The notes: generated from the sequence alone by a model not told the origin. Shown: positions 9,601 through 18,391, numbered from the stretch's first letter. The stretch is 64,000 bases of DNA from a bacterium (GCA_018062085.1 JAGOSY010000026.1:1-64000); one strand, 5' to 3'. Numbers and translations are program-made.

Positions 9601-9834
9601 CCCATACATCTCCTTTTCAAGGGGAATGGTGACTAGGCGCTCTACTTCTTCTGAACCTTTTCCTGGTACTAGGGTGATCACCCTTACCTGTGGGTTTGAC
9701 AACTCAGGGTACGCCTCTATTGGTAATACTTTCGAGGCCGCAATGCCGCCGAGTAAAACCAACAGGGCTGCTATCAGGGTGAAGTATCTACCCTTAAGTG
9801 CCATTACGATGAACTTGTCAATCAGTTGATGCAT
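6691..9834 (-). CDS. czcA: CzcA/CusA-family heavy-metal RND transporter
   Basis: A 1047-residue inner-membrane pump of the HME-RND family. It has the usual 12-TM duplicated layout, with two large periplasmic loops after TM1 and TM7. The TM4 signature DFGILVDSAVVMTEN retains the acidic residues that relay protons in CzcA-type divalent-metal exporters, more like Czc/Cnr than the Cu/Ag pump CusA. Likely substrates are Zn, Co, Ni or Cd, but specificity is inference. It is first in a two-gene operon with the adaptor. Its start is divergent from the CorC-like gene with little space between, so the promoters must overlap. Confidence 0.93.
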   Translation of the reverse strand: MHQLIDKFIVMALKGRYFTLIAALLVLLGGIAASKVLPIEAYPELSNPQVRVITLVPGKGSEEVERLVTIPLEKEMYGVPGQTALRSLSLYGLSVIISTYTDVTSTTVARQQVLERIQQANIPSDVEPVLEPDVGSLREIFRYSLSSPYISAMGLRAIQQWDLEKLFRQIPGVIGIVSEGGPTKTYQVNVDPLKLRARGTTLKQVFEAVEHCNATTGGGFIEHNGNALIVRQIGLIKNEEDLRDVTISTTAAGIPIKVRDVADVEIGPMVRRGQVGQDKEDDCVEGIVLLRRGENPSRVLQSIKEKLPDIIAALPPGVKLQTLYDREWLINQTLTTVGTNVAIGITLVVVLLAIFLVDLRSAVITACVIPLSMLIAFIALLLLGVPANLLSLGAIDFGILVDSAVVMTENIIRRLSEEGQDKTPAQRLLILTDSAREVAGPIVFGIVVIVATFLPIFTFSGVEGKLFRPLAATMVSALLGAGILALALVPVLASFFLVKKPLIERQSPIVTIARAIYAPTLSWCLKHPLPVILSSLVGVALAANMFLHTGSEFLPHLEEGNIWLRATIKPGSVTLTQAVNTARQIRETLLRYPEVKQVLSQVGGPDDGTDPARFADQEFYVDLRAAKDWRPEFKENKELLIASMRKELEQIPGVGYYFTQYIQTTLDEALSGVQGSLVAKISGPDLGELEKQAQHVGTIMSETPGIVDVIVDPLLGQPQFVIEINRGEAARYGLNEVDLKELTEIAIGGTPATSVIEGEKRFEVIVRLAPKFRSSEEALNHVLVDTPSGATVSLAQLATLTEVNGASQIWRDAGSRMGTIRANVRGRDLATAVEEAQKRVLSEVKLPTGYKVQWTGEFQRQREAAHQLTVILPITLAIIITILYIACGTIGGAVIMFSVVPLAAIGAVVALNITGTYFSISAGVGLIALFGLAVKNGILLVSFVNELRHDGMSVREAVYTGSLTRMRPVLMTATIAAVGLLPAALSNEIGSQTQKPFAIVIIGGLISCTLLTLYVLPALYLRFSPSPGRPKTVRDILVDHTATSEPE

Positions 9835-10014
9835 CTATATTTCAGAGAACCATTTCTTTCAGTTAGCTTTCATCAAAATAACGCACTGTATATAGCTATT
9901 GGTCTACAGTCCATTGATTACATTATGTTCAGCTTTGCTAGGTTGCAGTCCCTTCGGTCAGGCGAAGACTGTGAGAAGATCAGTTTCTCGTCAAAACAAA
10001 ACAGGTTTAAACTC

Positions 10015-11331
10015 TTGGAGTCCATCGTTTCTAATCTAACCGGCACTCTCACCGAAGCCCTAATAATTCTGTTGCTGATATTGGTCAATGGTCTCTTAGC
10101 TATGTCAGAAATAGCTATAGTTTCATCTCGCAAAACTAAGCTACAACAGTGGGCCGACAACGGCGATGTCGGGGCCAAATCGGCTTTAAAGATAGCTGGC
10201 GCCCCTAATGATTTTTTGTCAACTATTCAAATTGGCATCACCCTAATTGGCATTGGTGCTGGTGCTTATGGTGGTGCCAATATTGCCGATGATTTGGCCA
10301 TTGGCTTGAAGATGATACCGGCCCTGGCACCCCATGCCTCTGGCCTGTCTATCACCATAGTGGTTGTAATAATTACCTATTTTTCACTGATTATTGGTGA
10401 GCTGGTGCCTAAGCGGCTGGCCTTGCAGGCGCCAGAATTGGTGGCCAAATATGTTGCTAAACCGATGGTTATTTTGTCACTTATCACTAGGCCCCTAGTG
10501 CATCTGTTAAGCGGTTCAACAAACCTAATTTTAAAGGCAGCTGGCATCAAAGAGTACAGTGAGACACCGGTGAGCCAGGCTGAAATACATGTGATGATTG
10601 AGCAGGCCGCTGTGGCTGGCATAGTGCAAGAAGCCGAACAAGAGATGGTGGCGGAGGTCCTGAAGCTCAGCGATCGCCGGGTAACATCGCTCATGACACC
10701 ACGTCCTGAAATAGTCTGGCTCAATGGCAATGATAATTTGGCTGAAGTAATTAAGTTAATTGCTGAGGATAGTCACTCGCGTTTTCTTGTTTGCGATGAG
10801 ACTGTTGATGAAGTGCTGGGTGTTGTGGAAGGTAAGACCATCATACTCAAAGTTTTAGAAGCTAGAGAACAGCCGGTGAGAGAGTTAGTGGTTCAACCTC
10901 TTTACGTACCTGAAAATACAACAGCACTGCAATTGCTAGAGCGGTTTAGAGACGCCAAACAACAAATTGCTATCGTTCTTGATGAGTATGGTGGCCTACA
11001 GGGTCTGGTTACAAGTGATGACATATTTCAAGCGATTGTTGGTGACTTACCCAATATGGGAGAAGCGCCGGAAGATGAGAGCATTGCTTTGGATGATGGT
11101 TCTTGGCTCGTCGATGGTCACGTTTCAATTGAAGAATTCTTCACTAAGTTTTCGCTCAAGCGCGACTTAGATGATGGTGGCACATATCAAACTCTGGCTG
11201 GATTTATTCTTGCTCGTCTAGAGCACATACCAGCGGTGGGTGAGAAGTTCGATTGGCACGGTTTGACATTTGAAATAATCGACTTAGACCGCCAACGCAT
11301 CGACAAAGTCAAAGTGAGCAGAACTAGTTAA
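10015..11331 (+). CDS. CNNM/CBS-domain membrane protein (CorC/YfjD/HlyC family)
   Basis: A DUF21 (CNNM) transmembrane domain comes first (ALIILLLILVNGLLAMSEIA, then AGAYGGANIADDLA), followed by a CBS pair (VTSLMTPRPEIVWL; VVQPLYVPENTTA) and a C-terminal CorC/HlyC domain (WLVDGHVSIEEF). The family is tied to magnesium or cobalt homeostasis and ion efflux. The frame stays open upstream to ATGs at 9826 and 9925, but the family normally begins a few residues before the first TM helix, so TTG 10015 (AGG at 10003-10005 upstream) is preferred. The stop overlaps the convergent lyxose-isomerase gene by 4 nt. Confidence 0.9.
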   Translation: MESIVSNLTGTLTEALIILLLILVNGLLAMSEIAIVSSRKTKLQQWADNGDVGAKSALKIAGAPNDFLSTIQIGITLIGIGAGAYGGANIADDLAIGLKMIPALAPHASGLSITIVVVIITYFSLIIGELVPKRLALQAPELVAKYVAKPMVILSLITRPLVHLLSGSTNLILKAAGIKEYSETPVSQAEIHVMIEQAAVAGIVQEAEQEMVAEVLKLSDRRVTSLMTPRPEIVWLNGNDNLAEVIKLIAEDSHSRFLVCDETVDEVLGVVEGKTIILKVLEAREQPVRELVVQPLYVPENTTALQLLERFRDAKQQIAIVLDEYGGLQGLVTSDDIFQAIVGDLPNMGEAPEDESIALDDGSWLVDGHVSIEEFFTKFSLKRDLDDGGTYQTLAGFILARLEHIPAVGEKFDWHGLTFEIIDLDRQRIDKVKVSRTS

Positions 11332-12011
11332 GCCTTTAAGTATTCACTGAGCAAGAGATATTTTGCTTTAGTGTCTTCGTCTATTACTCGTGGACCGCAG
11401 CCGTGAATAAAACAGTTGTCTGCAGAATCGTCGTTGAGTGAGCTAATTTCTCCTACCAATATTTCTTTGTCTTTAGGACAACCACAAAATTGGTGGCAGA
11501 GCATGGGTGGAATAGTGACACTCTCGCCAGGCTCGAGAATTAGCTTCTCACCTGGTTTAAGGGTCTTTGAAATACCATCAACTTGCACCACAACTGGTCT
11601 GTCAGCAATAGACTTCTCATCTTCTGAAGCCCATCCAAGTTCAACTTCAAGGCGACCACCGCCTCGGTTGAGCAAATCTTCAGTTTTGAGCCAATGGAAG
11701 TGCCAAGGAGTAACCTGCCCAGGCCTAACCATCATTGCTTTTTCAGCATAGGTCTTGCTAGTCTGCGCTTTATTGGCCTTAAGAAGACCATTGCGCACGA
11801 TAAAAAGCAGCAAGCCATTGCTTAAAAAATTGCCTGAGCCAAAATCTGTAATATTCCAACCTAGCCCATGGGTGCGAATTTCGTCAGCTTCATGGCCAAT
11901 TTTCTGCCAGTCTTCAGCTGTCCATTTAGACCATTGGGGCAATTTAAAGCTATGTTTGTCGAAGAAAACCAGCGCTTCGTCTATTAGTCTGTTGATATCA
12001 CTTCTTTTCAT
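11328..12011 (-). CDS. D-lyxose ketol-isomerase (cupin family)
   Basis: A 227-residue protein with family-typical length and order for the cupin-type D-lyxose isomerase, which interconverts D-lyxose and D-xylulose using a divalent metal. Metal-ligand candidates are both histidines in TPWHFHW, the glutamate in LEVEL, and the histidine in LCHQFCG. The N-terminal MKRSDINRLIDEA also fits the family. No pentose transporter or kinase is adjacent, so its pathway context is missing here. Confidence 0.85.
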   Translation of the reverse strand: MKRSDINRLIDEALVFFDKHSFKLPQWSKWTAEDWQKIGHEADEIRTHGLGWNITDFGSGNFLSNGLLLFIVRNGLLKANKAQTSKTYAEKAMMVRPGQVTPWHFHWLKTEDLLNRGGGRLEVELGWASEDEKSIADRPVVVQVDGISKTLKPGEKLILEPGESVTIPPMLCHQFCGCPKDKEILVGEISSLNDDSADNCFIHGCGPRVIDEDTKAKYLLLSEYLKA

Positions 12012-12056
12012 CTTAAATTCTCATAGCTGAAGTTTGAATTCTAAAGCAAAGGCATC

Positions 12057-12995
12057 ATGACCGCAAAACTGCCCAATCGCATCCGAGCACTTGAATTCTA
12101 TTCAGGTATAGGCGCCTTCGCTCAGGCCGCTAGAGCCAATGATATTGAGGTGCTGGCTGCTTTTGACCAGAGCCAGTGGGCTAATCAAGTGTACGCAAAT
12201 AACTATGGCCATAAGCCAGTTTCGCGCAACCTTGATAGCATTTCAATAAATGATATCCCTGACGCCGATCTCTGGTGGCTCTCTCCACCGTGTACGCCTT
12301 ACAGCCGCAGGGGTGAACAAAAAGACATGGCCGACCCCAGAGCCAAGTCTTTCTTGCATTTGATCGATTTTATGGTGACGAAGAAGCCGCCAATAATTTT
12401 GCTAGAGAATGTTGAAGGTTTTCTTGATTCAAAGATGTATGTACATCTATGTCAGACACTGCAAGGGGAGCGCTACCAAGTCAGCACTATCAGGCTTTGT
12501 CCGACAATGTTTGGTGTGCCCATGCTGCGGCCACGTATCTTTGTTGTGGCATCACTAGTTGACAGATTCTCTACACCGCTCTTGAGTGCCCCCCAACCGA
12601 CCTCACGAATGGCTCTTAGTCAGTTTATCGACGCGGGCTTGAATGATTCACCTGCAGGCAGCGAAATGCTGCTCAGTGAAGCCGATGCTATCAAATATGA
12701 AGCTGTTCTCAATGTGGTTGATCTCAAAGATGTTAGTGACGCTGATAGCTATTTGATATGCTTTACCAGTGGCTATTTTCGCTGTCGCAAGGCCAGTGGC
12801 TCGCTGCTGCGCTTAGAGAGCGGCCGGTTGCGCTTCTTCTCTCCGCGAGAAATACTTGCACTGCTACGATTTGCACCTAATTTCAGCCTGTCAGATTTAG
12901 ATCTGCCAATCTGCTATCGTCTTGTTGGCAATAGTGTTGATGTGCGAGCAATTGACTATCTTCTCTCAAGAGTATTGCCGGCCAATTTAAAATAG
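12057..12995 (+). CDS. DNMT2/TRDMT1-like cytosine-C5 methyltransferase (probable tRNA methylase)
   Basis: A 312-residue C5-cytosine methyltransferase. Motif I is EFYSGIGAFAQA, the catalytic motif IV is SPPCTPYSRRG (C79), motif VI is LLENV (115-119), motif VIII is RPRIFVVA, and motif X is GNSVDV. The variable region carries CFTSGY (235-240) followed by SGSLL, the CFT signature that marks eukaryotic DNMT2 and its few bacterial homologues. DMADPRAKSFLHLID also matches DNMT2. DNMT2 methylates C38 of tRNA-Asp, and a Geobacter homologue acts on tRNA-Glu, so tRNA is the likelier substrate than DNA. The length matches DNMT2, and no restriction gene is adjacent. Confidence 0.85.
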   Translation: MTAKLPNRIRALEFYSGIGAFAQAARANDIEVLAAFDQSQWANQVYANNYGHKPVSRNLDSISINDIPDADLWWLSPPCTPYSRRGEQKDMADPRAKSFLHLIDFMVTKKPPIILLENVEGFLDSKMYVHLCQTLQGERYQVSTIRLCPTMFGVPMLRPRIFVVASLVDRFSTPLLSAPQPTSRMALSQFIDAGLNDSPAGSEMLLSEADAIKYEAVLNVVDLKDVSDADSYLICFTSGYFRCRKASGSLLRLESGRLRFFSPREILALLRFAPNFSLSDLDLPICYRLVGNSVDVRAIDYLLSRVLPANLK

Positions 12996-13026
12996 CAGCG
13001 AACAATAGAAAAGACGCGGAGACAAT

Positions 13027-13674
13027 ATGGGTCGTGATTACAGTGCAAACAGACGAGGATTTGATAGAGGTCCGCGCAAGCAATTCTTCCCTCACGTTGA
13101 CCGCACCTATTTAGCATTCTACAAACCATTCGAAGTACTCAATCAGTTCAGCGCCGATGGTAGCGAAAAAACAACCTTGGCTGCCTTTGGTTTTCCCAAA
13201 GATGTCTATCCGGTCGGTAGGCTTGACTTCGATTCTGAAGGGCTGCTGATTTTGAGCAACGATGGACGGCTGACTACTTCACTCTTTGATCAAGACAACC
13301 CTCACGCTCGCACCTATCTAGTGCAAGTTGAAAGAGAGCCTTCTGACGAGAGCCTGAAGAAATTAGAGGAAGGCTTGATGATTGAAGGACGTCGCACTAT
13401 GCAGACTGAAGCCTTTGTCATTGATGGCGAACCAGAACTGCCAGAGCGTTCCAAACCAATTCGCTTTCGCAAGACAGTACCCACTTGCTGGCTTGAAATC
13501 ACTCTCTTTGAAGGCCGCAACCGCCAGGTACGCAAAATGACCGCGGCAATTGGCCACCCAACTTTGCGTTTGGCCCGAGTGGCTATCGGTGATTTGAGCC
13601 TATTTGAGCTAGGCCTGAAGCCTGGAGAATGGCGCGCATTAGGTGAGGAAGAGGTTTTGAAACTCTTTACATAA
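13027..13674 (+). CDS. rluE: Pseudouridine synthase, RluE/RsuA family
   Basis: A 215-residue enzyme converting a uridine in large-subunit rRNA to pseudouridine. It has the family catalytic motif GRLDFDSEGLL, whose aspartate is the nucleophile, and the C-terminal GRNRQVRKM. It lacks an N-terminal S4 domain, as RluE does. The ATG at 13027 has GGAG at 13018-13021. It begins 31 nt after the DNMT2-like gene on the same strand, so two RNA-modifying enzymes may form one transcription unit. Confidence 0.9.
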   Translation: MGRDYSANRRGFDRGPRKQFFPHVDRTYLAFYKPFEVLNQFSADGSEKTTLAAFGFPKDVYPVGRLDFDSEGLLILSNDGRLTTSLFDQDNPHARTYLVQVEREPSDESLKKLEEGLMIEGRRTMQTEAFVIDGEPELPERSKPIRFRKTVPTCWLEITLFEGRNRQVRKMTAAIGHPTLRLARVAIGDLSLFELGLKPGEWRALGEEEVLKLFT

Positions 13675-13706
13675 GGTATAAAGATTGAGCTAAGCGAGCA
13701 GCGCCT

Positions 13707-16121
13707 ATGTTCAATCGCAATGGTGACCTAGAGCAAAAGCCAGCCAAGACTGATGACGCTGATGCGAAATCACCAGAGCGTCACGCCTTCGATATAGGCA
13801 AGACCTTTAAGCAAGCTGGCGACGCTATCGGCAAAGTTCAAAATGACATGATTGAGCGGCTGACAAATGCTCATGTTAAGCAGCAGTATGTAGCAAGTGT
13901 CTCTCCGGCGTTAGCTAATCAGTATGTGCGCGGCCGCGATATTATGCTGAGCCGCAGCCAATCGGGAAAATCAACAACTGATTTAAGTGACCTTAGTGCT
14001 GTTGAAAGAAAAGCAATTCAAACCTACCAGCGCTTGCATAGCGATTTGCCCTCTAAAATTCCTTTCTATAACAAAGAGACACTGGCTAACGACTTAGATC
14101 GCGATATTGTCCGTAAAGCTCGCAGTCAGCCTGTGGTGAAAACTGATGTAGCAGTTGAGCCTAAGCTCAGCTCTAGAACGGCCAAATCTGAAGTAAGGTC
14201 GGAGAAAAGAGCTGAGACAAGAGTAGAGGCAAGAGCAGCGGCAAGAGTAGAACCAGTCTCAAAGCCTAATTTGAAGCCAGACTCAAAATCCGCGCCCAAG
14301 CCAGAAACTAAATCAGAATTCAAATCAGAGTTTAAATCAGAATCTAAGCCAGAGTTGAGAGCAAAGTTGTATGCGGAATCTAGGGGCGATTCTAAGGGAC
14401 TGTCTCTGCCCGATTCGAAATCAGTGACAAAGCCTGATTCACCGCCAGCTTCAAAAGCAAAAACAGATATCAAAGCAGACTTGAAGCCGCAAGCAGTTTC
14501 TGTTGAGAAAGCGATCTCTCTAGAAAAAGCGACTTCTGATGCGAAGGCGCTACCTGCCGCAGCACCCGGCAACGCACTGTTGACCTCGCTGAGCAAAAAC
14601 AGGATCGAATTAGAAAGTCCAGTTTCAACACAAAAGAGTACTCAAGGCCCAGCAATTGCTAAAGGAGAGTACGATCCGAAAGCTACGAGAAATTGTCCAC
14701 CTGTGGGCGCCCAAAGTGTTGCCAAGTCTGAATTGAGCCCGCTTTTAAAACCAGAGACCAAGCCCGCTTCTAAGCTAGAGCATAAGCCCGAGTCTAAGTC
14801 AGAATTAAAGCCCGGATTCAAGCCAGATCCAACGCCTCATCTCAAACCTGAAATCAGATCTGAACTCAAGTCTGAACTCAAACCTACTCTTATACAAACG
14901 ACTCACTCTGCTAAGTCGGAAATTTGCAGCGAACGCAGTCAAGAAAAGAAAATATTGTCTCCTTCCAGCGCTGATCATTCCAAGGCACCAAGCGTAAGAC
15001 TGATACCAGTAAGTCAATCAAATATTGCCACAGCCCACCGTGATGGTGCTATTAGCGTTACCAGGCAACTGAGTGATCGAACCGCCTGCTCGTCTATTAG
15101 AGTGATCGTAAAGTCAGCGAGCCAGACTGGCTCCGAACCAGACTTCAAGCCCGATGCACTAAAGACGGGAAAGAGCAGTCAGCAGAACCACCCAAGCAAA
15201 CTACCAAATTTCGATGCTAAAACCAATAGAGATGAGCCGAAAGCGAATTCACAAATAGAGTCAAAACCAGGCTCTATTTCTGACTCATTAATTGGCAAGC
15301 CCTCTATCTCACCTAAGGCTGGTGACCCATGGTTAGTCAATAGAGCCGACAAAGAGGTTCCACAAGAAGCTTTTGTAGATAGACAAGGCAACGTCTTGCG
15401 CGGCTACCGCCTTAAGTGTCAAGACGCTGACCTTAAGTACATAACCGGTCCCGAAATTGCCCTGTCGGCAATCATTGCTCTTGCTGGTATTGCCAAACTA
15501 CGCACCGATCAAAGTATGTGGCAGACAGATTCGACTGCTCTAGTGCAAAATTATGGAGCCCAAGTCTATGATACAGGCAAGACCTTCGACTCTATCTCTA
15601 ATTCGAATTCTAATTCTACTCTACGTGCCAAAGGCGAGAGGGGCGATTATGCTACGTCTGCCGCCCTCAATGTAACTGAACACACCACTGAGAAAAGCAA
15701 AGACGAAAGTGAAACAAGTACCAGCGTTTTTATTCGTCCCAAAATATTGGTAGGTACAAACGATTCACTTGTCTCAATTGCTGAGCAGCTTTTTAACGAT
15801 AGCGGTATCGCTTGGTTAATCTTGCAGCTTAACTCAGACGTACGGCCAATAGAAATTGAGGGAAAGACCGTTGTGCGTCTGCGCAGTAGGCAGGAGATTT
15901 TCATACCAGTCTATCAAGATATTATCGACTTCCAAAAGACGCGCACAAAAGAAATGAGCGGCCACAATCTGATTACTGTTGTGGAAGAAAATCAAATTGA
16001 TAGAGAGATTATCGATCTGGCAATTTCGCCTATGCTTGGCCAAAATTCAAGCAATGTTGATCCTTTGCAAACATTACAGGCTTTGCAGCCCTTAGAGATT
16101 GTGGCAGCGGAAGACGAGTAA
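13707..16121 (+). CDS. Low-complexity KPE/KSE-repeat protein with C-terminal LysM-like domain
   Basis: An 804-residue protein. The N-terminal 130 residues are helical and charged. Residues about 150-400 are a degenerate Lys-Pro/Ser-Glu repeat (ETKSEFKSEFKSESKPEL and a second block near 14745-14890). After more disordered sequence there is a conserved-looking block (ITGPEIALSAIIALAGIAKL) and a C-terminal segment, about 685-745, shaped like LysM (ILVGTNDSLVSIAEQLFNDS). There is no clear signal peptide. LysM domains bind peptidoglycan or serve as assembly modules, as in phage-tail-like proteins. The rest is not recognised. Confidence 0.72.
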   Translation: MFNRNGDLEQKPAKTDDADAKSPERHAFDIGKTFKQAGDAIGKVQNDMIERLTNAHVKQQYVASVSPALANQYVRGRDIMLSRSQSGKSTTDLSDLSAVERKAIQTYQRLHSDLPSKIPFYNKETLANDLDRDIVRKARSQPVVKTDVAVEPKLSSRTAKSEVRSEKRAETRVEARAAARVEPVSKPNLKPDSKSAPKPETKSEFKSEFKSESKPELRAKLYAESRGDSKGLSLPDSKSVTKPDSPPASKAKTDIKADLKPQAVSVEKAISLEKATSDAKALPAAAPGNALLTSLSKNRIELESPVSTQKSTQGPAIAKGEYDPKATRNCPPVGAQSVAKSELSPLLKPETKPASKLEHKPESKSELKPGFKPDPTPHLKPEIRSELKSELKPTLIQTTHSAKSEICSERSQEKKILSPSSADHSKAPSVRLIPVSQSNIATAHRDGAISVTRQLSDRTACSSIRVIVKSASQTGSEPDFKPDALKTGKSSQQNHPSKLPNFDAKTNRDEPKANSQIESKPGSISDSLIGKPSISPKAGDPWLVNRADKEVPQEAFVDRQGNVLRGYRLKCQDADLKYITGPEIALSAIIALAGIAKLRTDQSMWQTDSTALVQNYGAQVYDTGKTFDSISNSNSNSTLRAKGERGDYATSAALNVTEHTTEKSKDESETSTSVFIRPKILVGTNDSLVSIAEQLFNDSGIAWLILQLNSDVRPIEIEGKTVVRLRSRQEIFIPVYQDIIDFQKTRTKEMSGHNLITVVEENQIDREIIDLAISPMLGQNSSNVDPLQTLQALQPLEIVAAEDE

Positions 16122-16260
16122 CAGCAATCACCTCCGAATTTCCAAGTTTTGTGACCGCGATACGCGAAGTTGTCAGGCATACCGCTAAATTTTTGCCTTG
16201 CGTCGTAGGGCTATCAGTAGGACTAAACCTATAGCAGTTAGAGCGAACAAGGAGCAGGTC

Positions 16261-17268
16261 ATGGGGAGTGATAAATTATTGCCTAGAGGTCGCTATCTAG
16301 TGTCAACTAGAAATAGCATCAAGTTCTTGGCCTTGGCCTCATCTATAATGCTTTTCAGCACAGGCTGTTCATCTGTACCTGATTTGGACAACAAGAAACT
16401 GACTGAGCAAGTGCAAGACCTTCAATCTGAAAACGCAAGCCTCAAGGCTCAATTAGCAATTCTCAAAGATAGCTTCGCCCAGCGAAAAATTGGAGAGTTG
16501 AAATCAGCCTTGGCTGGTAGCGAAAATATTGCTATCAAACCGCAGTTAGCGAGCAGCACCGGAGCTATCCCTAGCCGCAAAAACACAATTACAAGTGCCA
16601 ATACAAGTACTGATGCCACTTCGACCCTTCCTATTGCAAAGTCGTTCGACGATCTAAACGATTGTCCCAGCAAGTCAATGATTGAAGATCTGGCACGCTT
16701 ACATATTTTTGACGAGACGGCAGAATTTAAGCCCAATCAGCCTATTACCAGAGGCGAGTATGTGACCTGGCTTTGCAAGGCCTACAACGCCATTCAGCCG
16801 GGCCAGCGCCAACTGCATTTGGCCCCGCAAGCTGGCCAACAATTTAAAGATGTTAGCGCCAATCATCCCGCCTACAAATACATTCAGGCACTGGCTTATA
16901 CTGGCTATTCAATTGGCTACTTAGACGGCACGTTTCGCCCAGATCAGCCTCTAAGCCGTGAAGAGATGATTGGTATTAAAGTAGCTCTAGACTGCGGTAA
17001 AGACCTACCACCGTACCGTAGCCAAATGGAATGCGTTTGGAAATTTACCGACGGCAAACAAGTAGACGAGCGCTTTACCGGTTACGTGCATCAAGACTTC
17101 TATATCTCCGGTCCCAAAGGTAATAATATTCAGCGCGCCTTTGGCAAAATTGGAGTGTTTCACCCTAAACAAGCCGTGCTACGCAATGAAGCGGCCGCAA
17201 CTCTCTGGCAAGAAGGCCAGTTTGGCTTCAATGGCCCGATTACTGCGGGCTCAGTGACGAACATATAG
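16261..17268 (+). CDS. SLH-domain lipoprotein
   Basis: A 335-residue exported protein. ATG 16261 is chosen because AGGAG precedes it and it puts the lipobox FSTGC (C36) at normal distance; the frame is open further upstream. A coiled coil (about residues 45-84) is followed by a Ser/Thr linker and three S-layer-homology repeats at about 129-179, 195-245 (GYLDGTFRPDQPLSREEM) and 262-317. SLH domains bind cell-wall-linked polysaccharide. In cyanobacteria SLH plus coiled coil tethers the outer membrane to peptidoglycan, so a lipidated version could do a similar job. Confidence 0.88.
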   Translation: MGSDKLLPRGRYLVSTRNSIKFLALASSIMLFSTGCSSVPDLDNKKLTEQVQDLQSENASLKAQLAILKDSFAQRKIGELKSALAGSENIAIKPQLASSTGAIPSRKNTITSANTSTDATSTLPIAKSFDDLNDCPSKSMIEDLARLHIFDETAEFKPNQPITRGEYVTWLCKAYNAIQPGQRQLHLAPQAGQQFKDVSANHPAYKYIQALAYTGYSIGYLDGTFRPDQPLSREEMIGIKVALDCGKDLPPYRSQMECVWKFTDGKQVDERFTGYVHQDFYISGPKGNNIQRAFGKIGVFHPKQAVLRNEAAATLWQEGQFGFNGPITAGSVTNI

Positions 17269-17365
17269 TTCAAGTCAAGCAGCGAATTAACTTACCCTTT
17301 CACTTAGGCCCCTTTGACTTAGCCAAAGATGATTAGTACGATCTTGCCACAGCGAGAGGATCATC

Positions 17366-18391
17366 ATGGAATTTAGACAGTTAGGCAATTCTGGTTTAAA
17401 AGTACCTGTATTGAGTTTTGGTACGGGCACATTTGGTGGTAATAACGAGTTTTTCAAATCTTGGGGAGGCTCCGATGTTAGAGAAGCAACACGGCTGGTC
17501 GACCTCTGCTTTGATGCCGGAGTAAATTTCTTTGATACTGCCGACATTTATTCTAATGGCCTCGCCGAAGAGATTCTTGGCAAAGCACTAGGCAAGCGTC
17601 GTCACAAGGCTTTAATTTCAACTAAAGCTACCTTTAGATTTGACAAAGAAGAAAACAACGTTGGTTCTTCCAGACAGCATCTGATTGCCTCATGTGATGC
17701 TAGCTTAAAGCGCATGAATACCGACTATATCGATGTCTATTTTATGCATGCCTTTGATGCCATGACACCAATGGAAGAAACAATGAGTACGCTTGACTCA
17801 TTGGTGAAAAGTGGCAAAGTTCGCTACATAGGCTGTTCTAATTTTTCTGGCTGGCACTTGATGAAGTCGCTGGCCGTCTGCGAGAAATATGGCTGGGCTA
17901 AGCATATTTCACACCAAGCCTACTACTCACTAATTAGTCGCGAATTTGAATGGGAATTGATGCCCCTAGCTCTTGACCAAAAAATTGGCACCATGGTTTG
18001 GAGCCCACTTGGATGGGGCCGACTCACCGGCAAACTAAGAAGGGGCGCACCATTGCCCGAGGTGAGCAGACTACATAAAACTTCTGAGGAAGGCCCACCA
18101 GTTGAGGATGAGCACCTCTACAAAGTAGTTGATGCCATCGATCAAATTGCTGCTGAAACCGGAAAATCGGTTGCCCAAATTTCGCTCAACTGGCTATTAC
18201 AGCGACCAACTGTAGCGAACATTGTTATCGGAGCTCGCAATGAAGAACAATTGAAGCAAAACCTACTGGCCGTGGGCTGGAATCTAACACCAGAGCAAGT
18301 GGCAAAGCTAGATGCCGCTAGCGATGTGCAGACCATCTATCCGTATTGGCACCAGAGACAATTCCAAGAGCGCAATCCTCTGCCTGTATGA
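17366..18391 (+). CDS. Aldo/keto reductase
   Basis: A 341-residue NADPH-dependent oxidoreductase with a TIM barrel. The catalytic tetrad can be placed: Asp and Tyr in FFDTADIYSNG, Lys in ISTKATF, and His in VYFMHAFD. The cofactor-binding C-terminus contains IVIGARNEEQLKQNL. It resembles the YajO/AKR11-12 subgroup that acts on small aldehydes, but the substrate is not determinable. The ATG at 17366 is preceded by GAGAGGATC. It is apparently a single gene. Confidence 0.93.
   Translation: MEFRQLGNSGLKVPVLSFGTGTFGGNNEFFKSWGGSDVREATRLVDLCFDAGVNFFDTADIYSNGLAEEILGKALGKRRHKALISTKATFRFDKEENNVGSSRQHLIASCDASLKRMNTDYIDVYFMHAFDAMTPMEETMSTLDSLVKSGKVRYIGCSNFSGWHLMKSLAVCEKYGWAKHISHQAYYSLISREFEWELMPLALDQKIGTMVWSPLGWGRLTGKLRRGAPLPEVSRLHKTSEEGPPVEDEHLYKVVDAIDQIAAETGKSVAQISLNWLLQRPTVANIVIGARNEEQLKQNLLAVGWNLTPEQVAKLDAASDVQTIYPYWHQRQFQERNPLPV

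Noticed and set aside
14126..14596. 156-codon minus-strand frame opposite the KPE-repeat gene.
   Set aside because: Its composition simply mirrors the repeated Lys/Glu/Ser codons of the real gene.
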